DNA from: an uncultured Myxococcales bacterium
Lineage (GTDB): Bacteria > Myxococcota_A > UBA9042
Direction: 5' to 3'
DNA: 20,593 bases
Assembly: GCA_903917305.1 (NCBI GenBank)
Contig: CAIXAA010000324.1
Span: 1 to 20,593 of the forward strand
Shown here: positions 14,701 through 20,593 of the stretch, piece by piece
How positions within the stretch are numbered: position 1 is the stretch's first letter
Layout: every line of letters begins with the position of its first letter
Notes under the pieces: generated by a model
Database searches by the model: none
What the model saw: the letters and a program-made list of their open reading frames with translations, nothing else
What the model was told of the DNA's origin: nothing
Translations under genes and position numbers: made by a program

Positions 14701-15786
14701 GCTGGCGGCGACGGCGCTGGCGCTGCTGCCGTCCGAGGCCGTGGCGGTGCATTGCAGCAGATCGCCCTTCTTGAGCGGCACGCTGACACCGGCAGCGGCG
14801 AGCAGGTCGTCGAGCTGGTTGACCTGGATCTTGGCCGTGGTGGCCAGGGGGACGACGGCGCCGCCGAGCTTCCACGCATAGCTGTAAGTGATTGGATCGC
14901 CATCAGGATCCGTGCCCGGCGTCACCAGCGTGCAGGTGACCTCGCTGAGCAGATCGACGGCGGCCGGCACGATCGCCACGGTGGGAGCGGTGGGCGGCGC
15001 ATTGCCGAGCACGACCTGCGCCGTGCCCTTGGGGCCTGCGGTCACGGGATCGCTTGCCCACACCTGCACTTGCCAGGTCTCGCCCTTCTTGGCCACGCCG
15101 GCGGCGACGGTCTTGCCGGTCTCGGTCGTCGCCAGGCCGTCGCGCAGCCACGCGTAGGCGTACACCAGCTGGCTCGCCAGGCGATCCGGGTCGGCGGCAT
15201 CGGCCAGGACGTGCACGCTCAAGGCGTCGAGCGCGGTCGGGTTCGGCGGCAGGATCTCGACGACCGGCGCACCCGGCGCGGTGTCCACCAGCACGGCGAG
15301 CGCAGCCGAGGCCAGCTGCCCTTTGCTGTCCGTCACTTCCACGCTCAGCGTCTGCGGCCCGGCCGGCAACGTCGCCAGGTCGAAGGCCGTGACGCCCGCC
15401 GCATCGCAGGGCCCGGCGTGCAGCGGCGCGGCGAGGGCCGTGGAGCGCCACACCGCAGTCAGCGCGCCCGGCAGGTCGTGGTCGTCGCTCGCCGTCGCGC
15501 TGATGTGAACCGATTTCGCCAGTTCGAGCAGCGTTCCCTTGGCCGGGCTCGTGATCTGCACCGTGGGCGCCTTGTCCACCGGTGCGAGATCCTGGGCGAC
15601 GTCCACCGGCGGCGCGCCGGCATCGGGTGTTCCCGGCGCGTCGGCCGCGTCGAGCGCGGTCGGCACGTCGGCGCCAACATCCTCCAGCGCAACGGTAATC
15701 TGCCCGCACGCCGCCAGGCCCAGCAGCGCGGGCAGCACGGCCAGCGCCAGCCGGATCGACGTCGAAGGCTTGGTCGTCCAGACCAC
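11728..15786 (-). CDS. Large surface lipoprotein with PKD/Ig-like and EGF-like repeats
   Basis: This 1352-residue protein has a lipoprotein signal peptide with lipobox LAAC (Cys27), an Asp/Ala/Pro linker (about 34-72), beta-sandwich segments of Ig/PKD type (about 74-370, with TDPDGDPI at 292-299), then 14 EGF-like modules (371-944), most introduced by DI[DN]EC as in calcium-binding EGF. A fifteenth EGF module (Cys950, then 1129-1156) is interrupted by a beta-rich, MAM-like insert (about 951-1127). The end (about 1165-1352) starts like a fibrinogen-type domain (SCLDVL...LCDGEGWTRI) and closes with a module containing RIDAWDGDTAWLAVDG and DDLAVWVR. Such proteins usually bind ligands or other proteins at the cell surface; the partner is unknown. 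The GTG at 15786 is chosen because AGGAG lies six bases upstream and it starts a proper signal peptide; the in-frame start at 15864 would overlap the gene before it. Spacing to that gene is 44 bases. Confidence 0.88.
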   Translation of the reverse strand: MVWTTKPSTSIRLALAVLPALLGLAACGQITVALEDVGADVPTALDAADAPGTPDAGAPPVDVAQDLAPVDKAPTVQITSPAKGTLLELAKSVHISATASDDHDLPGALTAVWRSTALAAPLHAGPCDAAGVTAFDLATLPAGPQTLSVEVTDSKGQLASAALAVLVDTAPGAPVVEILPPNPTALDALSVHVLADAADPDRLASQLVYAYAWLRDGLATTETGKTVAAGVAKKGETWQVQVWASDPVTAGPKGTAQVVLGNAPPTAPTVAIVPAAVDLLSEVTCTLVTPGTDPDGDPITYSYAWKLGGAVVPLATTAKIQVNQLDDLLAAAGVSVPLKKGDLLQCTATASDGSSASAVAASPEVVLQAFDVCGSVVNPCDLAASCSNTDTLAVLCTCPPGFVGDGESCLDIDECKTGGCSPAATCVNTVGSAICACKPGFVGDGKVCKDIDECQLGSAACDLAADCSNTAGSYVCVCQPGYSGDGKSCQDIDECADNSAGCSAAAVCSNTPGNFACICKAGLQGNGKVCVDIDECATNNGGCSANATCVNSYGSYACECLPGFDGSGLTCTDINECAFATSPCATEASCSNLPGGYSCACKPGFQGDGLSCQDIDECAVGNGGCDPVGGACWNEPGSFSCTCAVGFVGDGYSCYDVNECTLGTAGCSTLATCTNLVGSFACACLPGFSGDGFYCSLTDLCSVANGGCPPDAKCAMAADKTVCSCKPGFLDVNGDGLTCVDIDECASGNGGCSKFADCSNLPGSFTCACKTGYAGNGYICSDINECAVQNGGCSKFATCLNTSPGYACTCKPGFAGDGALCTDIDECATGTATCSSNATCSNLLGSFACACNPGWAGDGKTCTDINECAVNNGGCSANADCVNLDGSFQCTCSPGYWGDGKLCLDIDECGNGTQACDPAATCSNTDGGYVCTCPAGYQGSGFACTDINECPIESYTWDFANGNGGWTYDATYAYVPGTGTKYPFSPPVKWQLWKGALFYGNTSLTPTNYVTLNYANRGSATGPAVVLSNHAAHRLSFDLDFGATPTSEISNLAQDKLSVQLVIGFQVVTVWDKSAVLGPGMHRYSVLLEGYGGKSVQLRFAFDTINQVNNAGPGLTIDHLDIRADGGPCGTGGCTNSAGSYACQCIAPLQSGGKSCGLPGAPDFPAVSCLDVLSSAGLSSPGLYWIATTAALGGKIEMLCDGEGWTRIDFAQFTPGGSGSAGIGAWNAATTQGCGGYGSVGIPTTAGGSVGGFVSSLPPHTQIRITGKYLRIDAWDGDTAWLAVDGAKVWSQPFFGVPGPSQCGNPSWFETSTGLDVIASHSATQAVLTLGADLDLPGSEAFAVDDLAVWVR
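12937..14676 (-). repeat. Tandem array of EGF-module repeats, period about 120 bp
   Basis: Fourteen six-cysteine units of roughly 40 codons follow each other within the lipoprotein gene, ending at the first Cys of a fifteenth. Similarity is visible at DNA level: the segment around GCATTCGT[CT]GATGTC (plus-strand reading) recurs once per unit, and units 10 and 11 share a 23-base identical stretch around the CSKF codons. Most units fit the Asp/Asn hydroxylation pattern C-x-[DN]-x4-[FY]-x-C-x-C, although the modifying enzyme is a eukaryotic feature. The array may change length by recombination and is a likely place for assembly collapse. Confidence 0.85.
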
Positions 15787-15830
15787 CAAGAGCTCCTGCC
15801 GGCGGCGCAACGCCGCATCGCGCCACGCAA

Positions 15831-18662
15831 TCAGAGCGACACCCGGAAACGGCCGTCGGCGCACGGCTCAAAGCGCAGGCCGCTGCGCACCGTGCCGTCC
15901 GCCAGCCGCACGCTCGCCGCGCGGAAGTGGAGATCGGCGACCAGCGCGTCGCCGTCGAAGGCGCAGCCGAGCAGGGAAGGACCGCGGGCGCACCGCACGA
16001 CCAGCTCCAGCCGCGCCGGCCGGCTGGTCAGCTCGGCCTCGATCGGCTCCAGGCGGCGCAGCGCGGCCGCGTCCGTGCCCTCGGCCAGCACGCGCCCGTC
16101 CGCCAGCACCTGCGCGCGCAGCGCCTGCCTGCGCAGCGCCGCCGGCACGCGCAGGCCCACGCGCGCGGGGTGGGCGGCGTCGATGGGAATGTCGCGCCCG
16201 CACAGCTCGAACAGCACATGCACCGTCTCTTCGCCCGCGTCGCCTGGCAGCGGCACCAGCTCCTCGCCGCAGCGCAGCGGCAGCGGCTCGGGCGTGTGCA
16301 GGTCCAGCCAGCGCCGCACCGCCTGCCCCGCCGTCACCGGCGTCAGCACGTGGCGCAGGCTGTCGATCGTGTCCAGGTGCCGGCGCACCGTCGCCCAGTC
16401 ACCGTTGTCCGGCTGCAGCGGCAGCGCGCTCTGGCCCATGCGGCCGTTGATGTACTTGTCGTGGGTCATGGCGCACAGCACGTGCACGCCGGGCCGCATA
16501 TGGCCGCCTGGAGCGAAATGTGCAATACGTCCAGAGAGGTAGCGGCGCAGGATGTCCGCGTCGGCCAGGTAGTCGCCCTCGATGTTGTACTCGGCGCGGA
16601 TCTCCATCGTGCCGTGATCCGCCAGGCCATTCGCGGGCTTCTGGTAGCCGTCGCGGCTCGCGCGCAGCGGGTTGTGCGGCGGACCGGCCGTGTAGAACGA
16701 CGGCTTGGGCCAGGAGGAGTCCGCCGGCACGCCCGCGCGGCGCAGCGTGCGCAGGGAGCGGACGTCGTCGCCCGCGCCGTCGCTGAACTCGAAGCTGCCG
16801 GCGCGAAAGAGCAAAGCTTGAAAGCCCGGCCGGCCCAGGCGCCCGACCGCCTCGATGCGCTCCAGGGCCGAGAGCAGGCCGCCCAGCCGGCCATCGGCGT
16901 TGTCGGCATCGCCCAAACGCGCAAAAGCCTTGGCGAAATAGCCACGCTCCGGGCCGTGGGCCAGCAGGAACCGATCCGAGCAGGCCAGGACATGGCGCTG
17001 CGCGTCGTAACTGTAGGCAAAATTGGCGCATTCCGGCGTGTTGAAGGCGTGCAGGTGGATGCCGAGATCGTGCCCCGCCGCCACGCCCTCCGCCAGCGCC
17101 GCCACCGCGTCATCGCGCACTTGTCGCCATTTCCCGACAGCCTGGGCGTCGGCGTCATGCTCTTGCGCCTGCGCCAGCGTCCAATCGAGCAAGGCAAGCG
17201 CCGAACCTGCTTCCACCATGTGCGTCCACGGCACGCCACGCTCGCCCGCCTGCTGCTCGGCGTACTTGGAGACGTCGACCAGGATCTCGCGCGCCATCTC
17301 CGCGCTGATCGTCTCGTCGTGCTCATGCAACTCGTGATCTTCGGTGATGATCCACAGCAGCTCGCCGGGCGCCTCGTCGGGCACCGCGACCTCGAAGGGC
17401 AGGGCCAGCGCCTCGCCGTCGACCCACAGGTGCAGGACCAGCGTCCAGCCTTGGGCATCGGCGCCGAGCACGTGGTGCGGGCGCTGGCCGCGCAGCGTCC
17501 AACCGGCGACCACGGTCGATCCCGCGGCGTGCGGACCGGCGCTGGGCTGGTCGGCGTGCGGCTCGGCCGTCACGCCCAGACCATAGGGCTCCGCCAGCGC
17601 CCAGCGCATGACGGCGGCGGGCCTCTTGGCGGTGATCTCGAATGCGATCTGGGCACTTTGACCGCGCGCCAGCGTCAGCGGCGCCTCCTCCAGGCGCCGG
17701 GCCGCCGCCGGCGTCCGCACGTGCTGCGCGTCCAGCACCGCGCGCACCGCGAGGCCACGGGCGCGCCAGAACGCCTCGGCATCCTGCGGATCCAGCGCGC
17801 TCGCGCGGCGCCAGGCGTCCTGCACGGCCTGCTGCCGCACCTGCGCCGGTGCGCGGCGCCGCGAGCCCGGCTGCGCCGTCTCGATGGCCGCCAGGCTCAT
17901 CCCAAGTGCGCGCCACGCCAGGGCATCCTGAGGTTCGAGCGCCAGCGCCGCCCGCGCAGCGGCCTCCGCCTCTTGCAGTGCCGCCGCCGTCCCGGCCGCC
18001 ACCAGCCGCTCGGCCAGCACCCGCCAGGCCCACGCGTCGTCCGGATCCTGCGCCAGCCAGCGGCGCAGCGCGTCCGGCGCCAGGTGCTGCGGCGGGTCCG
18101 CCAGCATCGCCTTGCGCTGGGCCGCCAGATCCGCGCCGGTCCACGTGCCGCTGGTCGCGTGCAGCGTCGCCGGATCGTGCCACGGCGGCTGACGCAGCGC
18201 CGCGCCCACGCCCAGCCGCTCCAGCCCTTGCAGCGCCGCATGGAACGCCGCGATGTCCGAGTGCGCCACCGCTTCGCCCAGGTTCTTGCCCTGCCCGGTG
18301 TTGCGCACCAGGCGGCCCAGCAGCTTGACCAGGATGTTCTCGGTCTGCCGGTGCCGCATCCGATCCACGACGCGGCGGTAGGCCGCTTCGGCACCTTGAT
18401 GATCACCCATCTTTTCACAGACTTCGCCAAGACGCAGCGCCGTGCGCAGCACCGCGTCGTAGTGCACCTCGGCTTGGGCCAGGCACTGGCGCTCCAGGGA
18501 GCGCAGCGGCTTGCCCGGCACGCGGCTCAGCGCCTCCGCCGCCGCCAACTCCGCGGCGCCCAACGACTCTTGCGCGATGCGGCGCAGCATGTAGCCGTCG
18601 TGGGTCACCAGTTGGCGCGCAATCGCGGTGGCTTTCTTGAGGCGGCGCAGGGGTGCGGGCAT
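15831..18662 (-). CDS. TPR-like protein with polysaccharide-deacetylase (NodB/WalW-like) domain
   Basis: This 943-residue protein has no signal peptide. The N-terminal third is Ala-rich and helical with TPR-like units (for example AALALEPQDALAWRALGMSL). A beta-rich region follows (about 325-430), then a domain (about 435-790) with features of the polysaccharide deacetylase superfamily: an acidic TEDHE segment (440-444), the HLH pair in GIHLHAF (536-538), FRAG (619-622) and the AGVPADSSW block, where this family usually has G(I/V)..DSS. A beta-rich C-terminal region ends the protein. The family cuts acetyl groups from sugars using a metal held by Asp and His; activity here is inferred. The ATG at 18662 is chosen because it leaves a 104-base divergent gap; a TTG at 18782 with a GAGGG upstream would add 40 residues but overlap the start of the opposite gene. 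The EGF lipoprotein gene follows on the same strand. Confidence 0.7.
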   Translation of the reverse strand: MPAPLRRLKKATAIARQLVTHDGYMLRRIAQESLGAAELAAAEALSRVPGKPLRSLERQCLAQAEVHYDAVLRTALRLGEVCEKMGDHQGAEAAYRRVVDRMRHRQTENILVKLLGRLVRNTGQGKNLGEAVAHSDIAAFHAALQGLERLGVGAALRQPPWHDPATLHATSGTWTGADLAAQRKAMLADPPQHLAPDALRRWLAQDPDDAWAWRVLAERLVAAGTAAALQEAEAAARAALALEPQDALAWRALGMSLAAIETAQPGSRRRAPAQVRQQAVQDAWRRASALDPQDAEAFWRARGLAVRAVLDAQHVRTPAAARRLEEAPLTLARGQSAQIAFEITAKRPAAVMRWALAEPYGLGVTAEPHADQPSAGPHAAGSTVVAGWTLRGQRPHHVLGADAQGWTLVLHLWVDGEALALPFEVAVPDEAPGELLWIITEDHELHEHDETISAEMAREILVDVSKYAEQQAGERGVPWTHMVEAGSALALLDWTLAQAQEHDADAQAVGKWRQVRDDAVAALAEGVAAGHDLGIHLHAFNTPECANFAYSYDAQRHVLACSDRFLLAHGPERGYFAKAFARLGDADNADGRLGGLLSALERIEAVGRLGRPGFQALLFRAGSFEFSDGAGDDVRSLRTLRRAGVPADSSWPKPSFYTAGPPHNPLRASRDGYQKPANGLADHGTMEIRAEYNIEGDYLADADILRRYLSGRIAHFAPGGHMRPGVHVLCAMTHDKYINGRMGQSALPLQPDNGDWATVRRHLDTIDSLRHVLTPVTAGQAVRRWLDLHTPEPLPLRCGEELVPLPGDAGEETVHVLFELCGRDIPIDAAHPARVGLRVPAALRRQALRAQVLADGRVLAEGTDAAALRRLEPIEAELTSRPARLELVVRCARGPSLLGCAFDGDALVADLHFRAASVRLADGTVRSGLRFEPCADGRFRVSL

Positions 18663-18766
18663 GCGATCATCCGGCGGTGGTGGCACTTCGGGCGGCAGCA
18701 CGGCATGATAGGCGACGCCGCGCCGGTTGGCCAAGATCGCTTTGCGTGTCCGGTCATGGAGCTGAA

Positions 18767-19492
18767 ATGAGACAAGTTTCAACCGCCCTCGCCGCGCTCG
18801 GCCTGGCCTTGTGCTGCGGCTGCGCGAGCCCGAGCGCCGCCGCCAAGGTCGCCGACGCGGCCGCGACCGATGCCAAGTCGCCGCAAGCCGATGCGAAGAC
18901 CGTCAACAACTACGCACAGGGCTACGGCGCGCACCTGGTGTTTCATGGCGGCGACGCGGACGGATTCGACTTGAAGCTGGACCGCGATCTCTACGACGCG
19001 GCGCAGACCGGCACGATCTTCTCTTTTGGTTCCACGCATATGCAGCCGCCGGCGATCTCGCTTGCCGTCGAGGACGACCAGATGCCGCTGCTGACGAATC
19101 CGAAGACCGGCAAGGCGGCCAAGACGCAGCTCAACGTGCAGTTCCAGTTCGGCAACCTCGTCGAAGCCGCAGGCTTCCCGGCGATGACGGCCGCGGCCGG
19201 CGACTATCCGTTCAGCTGCAAGGCTCCCCTGGTGTCCGTCTACTTCAAGAACGTCCGGTACAAATCCACCTGCGCCGACCTCACCGGCCACGTCCTCGTC
19301 ACCGACTGGTCGACGCTCAAGGGCGGCCGCTTCGCCGGCACGTTCTCCGGCAGGCTTCAAGCCTTCTACTCGTCCAGCGAGCAGGACTGCAGCGACCGCG
19401 CCACCGCCTGCACCAAGCCCGACATCTACGTCGATATCGACGGCATGTTCGGCTTCGAGCTGCCGGCGCCCGACGGTGGAGCGAACCCATGA
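18767..19492 (+). CDS. Putative lipoprotein or exported protein of unknown function
   Basis: This 241-residue protein begins with a short basic start, a hydrophobic stretch (about 4-15) and a Cys-rich boundary, LCCGCASP, so Cys19 is the probable lipidation site. The lipobox is not ideal because Cys replaces the usual Leu at -3. An Ala/Asp-rich linker (about 22-45) follows, then a mostly beta-type body with Cys pairs in YPFSCKAP/YKSTCADL and EQDCSDRATACTKPD that could form disulfides. I do not recognise the family. The ATG at 18767 has GGAG six bases upstream. The gene ends in an ATGA overlap with the SDR gene, so the two are translated together, but what joins an exported protein to a reductase is unclear. 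Confidence 0.8.
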   Translation: MRQVSTALAALGLALCCGCASPSAAAKVADAAATDAKSPQADAKTVNNYAQGYGAHLVFHGGDADGFDLKLDRDLYDAAQTGTIFSFGSTHMQPPAISLAVEDDQMPLLTNPKTGKAAKTQLNVQFQFGNLVEAAGFPAMTAAAGDYPFSCKAPLVSVYFKNVRYKSTCADLTGHVLVTDWSTLKGGRFAGTFSGRLQAFYSSSEQDCSDRATACTKPDIYVDIDGMFGFELPAPDGGANP

Positions 19493-20259
19493 CCGCGCAT
19501 TCGCTGCCGTTGTTGGGGCGCCGCGTGCTGGTGACCGGCGGGCACCGGCGCCTGGGCCGCGCGGTGGCGCTGGATCTGGCCGCCGCCGGTGCCGACATCG
19601 CCGTGCACCATCGCCACGCCGGCGAGGAAGCGATGGCGGTAGCTCAGGAGATTCGGGCCCTTGGCCGGCGCGCCGTCGTGCTGCAGGCGGAGCTGACCGA
19701 GCCGGCCCGCGTCGCGGCGCTGCTCGCCCATGTCTCTGGTTTTCTTGGCGGTCTCGACCTCGTCGTGGCGTGCGCGGCCAGCTACGAGCCGACGCCGGTC
19801 GAGCACCTCTCCGCCGCCGATCTCGACCGCGTGCTGACCTGCAACGCCCGGGCGCCCATCGACCTCGTGCTGCAGGCGCGGCCGCTGCTGCAAGCCTCGC
19901 CGGATGGCCGCGCGGTGATCTTCGGCGATCTGGCCGGCGTGGTTCCCCTGCGCGGCTACCTCGCGCATTCCATGGCAAAAGCCGCGCTGCACGCCGGCGT
20001 GCAGGCCCTCGCCGCGGAGCTGGCGCCGCATATCGTCGTCAACGCCGTGGTGCCCGGTGCCGTGCTGCGCCCTGCGGACATGCGCGACGATGCCTGGGCG
20101 CGCGTGCAAAATGCCGTGCCGATGTCTGGACTTCTGGAGCACGATCCCGAAGCCGGCGTTGCCGCCATCGTCCAAGCCGTGCGCCATCTCGCGACCTGCA
20201 GCCGCTTCGTCACCGGCGCGCTGCACCGCGTCGACGGTGGACGCAGTGCGCGTTGGTAA
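19489..20259 (+). CDS. SDR-family oxidoreductase, pteridine-reductase-like, atypical active site
   Basis: This 256-residue protein has the classical SDR size. The nucleotide-binding motif TGGHRRLG (16-23) with two Arg residues and HHR near 40-42 suggests NADPH use, as in pteridine reductase and FolM-type enzymes. N119 (TCNARAP) and K164 (SMAKAAL) of the catalytic set are present. The position usually held by Ser is Asp147 (GDLAG), which is normal for PTR1-like enzymes. The position of the catalytic Tyr, four residues before the Lys, is His160 (codon CAT at 19966-19968); the only nearby Tyr is 157. The usual NNAG is replaced by ACAAS (94-98). Pteridine, quinone or keto substrates are possible and cannot be decided. 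The start overlaps the stop of the preceding gene (ATGA), with GGTGGAG upstream. Confidence 0.88.
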   Translation: MTAHSLPLLGRRVLVTGGHRRLGRAVALDLAAAGADIAVHHRHAGEEAMAVAQEIRALGRRAVVLQAELTEPARVAALLAHVSGFLGGLDLVVACAASYEPTPVEHLSAADLDRVLTCNARAPIDLVLQARPLLQASPDGRAVIFGDLAGVVPLRGYLAHSMAKAALHAGVQALAAELAPHIVVNAVVPGAVLRPADMRDDAWARVQNAVPMSGLLEHDPEAGVAAIVQAVRHLATCSRFVTGALHRVDGGRSARW

Positions 20260-20372
20260 AGCGAAACATGGCGGACATTGTGCAGCCGCCGCGGATTCCG
20301 CTAGGCTCCCGGCGCCACCACCTGCGCCTTGCGGCGCCCCAACGACATCGGCCTAGACCGCTCGGGTTCATC

Positions 20373-20593
20373 ATGACCAAAGTGCTCAAGATCGTCCGGT
20401 TGACTCTGGTTCTCGCGGCGTTGTCGCTGCCGGTGCACGCCTTTGCCGAGGCGGATGCCGGCGCGCACCGCGATGCGACCGACGCCAAGGCGCGCACGAA
20501 ACTGCTGCTGGTTCCACCGGTTGCGGTGGGCGACGTGCGGCCGGTGCTGGGCAAGCGCAGCACCAAGACCTTGCTGGACAGCCTGGCGTTCGC
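20373..20593 (+). CDS. Exported protein of unknown function, N-terminal fragment
   Basis: The frame is open from an ATG at 20373 to the end of the window (73 full codons). The start looks like a Sec signal peptide: basic MTKVLKIVR, a hydrophobic core (LTLVLAALSLPV) and a probable signal peptidase I site after VHA or AFA near residues 23-25. The mature part begins with an Asp/Ala-rich stretch and then VPPVAVGDVRPVLGKR, perhaps a first beta-strand. I do not recognise the family. No strong ribosome-binding site is seen, and the 113-base gap upstream holds no clear promoter or terminator, so the start is moderately supported. Confidence 0.6.
   Translation, partial: MTKVLKIVRLTLVLAALSLPVHAFAEADAGAHRDATDAKARTKLLLVPPVAVGDVRPVLGKRSTKTLLDSLAF

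Noticed and set aside
11554..16542. A 1662-codon open frame on the plus strand opposite the EGF lipoprotein gene
   Set aside because: Its sequence is low-complexity Ala/Val/Arg/Asp with a periodic repeat that mirrors the EGF units on the other strand. The minus strand has a signal peptide, cysteine spacing and domain motifs, so this is an antisense shadow of GC-rich DNA.
15927..18770. A 947-codon plus-strand frame opposite the deacetylase-like gene
   Set aside because: It is Arg/Gln/Ala/His-rich with no recognisable motifs. The minus strand carries the FRAG, HLH and DSS motifs.
20260..20372. Promoter TTGTGC...TAGGCT and a GGCGCC inverted repeat between the SDR and the last gene
   Set aside because: Each hexamer matches the consensus at only three positions, and the inverted repeat has a long loop and no T-run, so neither is supported.

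Overview
This is a GC-rich window (third codon positions mostly G or C) from a Gram-negative bacterium. Several features fit a deltaproteobacterial or Myxococcota-like lineage: a multiheme c-type cytochrome, a large lipoprotein with an Asp/Pro-rich linker and many EGF repeats, a double-length tandem UvrA, a small two-CW protein, and PAS-rich two-component signalling. The taxonomic reading is inference only. I see no tRNA, rRNA, CRISPR array, insertion sequence or phage gene, so the window reads as ordinary chromosome with unusual individual proteins.

Layout. (1) 1-375: the 3' end of a multiheme cytochrome c gene, converging on a small Cys-rich two-CW protein (386-604, minus). (2) 714-6295, plus: a tandem-duplicated UvrA carrying four ABC ATPase modules, interrupted by an apparent one-base frameshift near 2477 so that it reads as two overlapping ORFs. 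(3) 6318-9361, minus: a two-gene signalling unit, a PAS-PAS hybrid histidine kinase followed by a REC-GGDEF response regulator, which probably links phosphorelay input to cyclic-di-GMP. (4) 9572-11532, minus: hflK-hflC with a 4-base overlap, the membrane SPFH complex that modulates FtsH. (5) 11728-18662, minus: a cytoplasmic-looking protein with a helical N-terminus and a NodB/WalW-like polysaccharide-deacetylase domain, followed 44 bases later by a 1352-residue lipoprotein with 14 intact EGF modules plus a fifteenth that is split by an inserted beta-rich domain. (6) 18767-20259, plus: a small secreted or lipid-anchored protein translationally coupled to a pteridine-reductase-like SDR whose catalytic Tyr position is His. 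(7) 20373-20593: the start of an exported protein that runs off the window.

Functional grouping. UvrA serves nucleotide excision repair. The kinase/GGDEF pair probably acts as one pathway, with the regulator as the output of the kinase. HflK and HflC form one complex. The deacetylase-like protein and the EGF lipoprotein are probably co-transcribed and may both concern the cell surface, but no direct link can be shown from sequence. The observations most worth a second look are the tandem UvrA, where the two copies seem to have lost different domains, its frameshift, the split EGF module, the coding-like extension after the EGF gene's stop codon, and the His-for-Tyr SDR. I did not find a clear multi-gene novel system.
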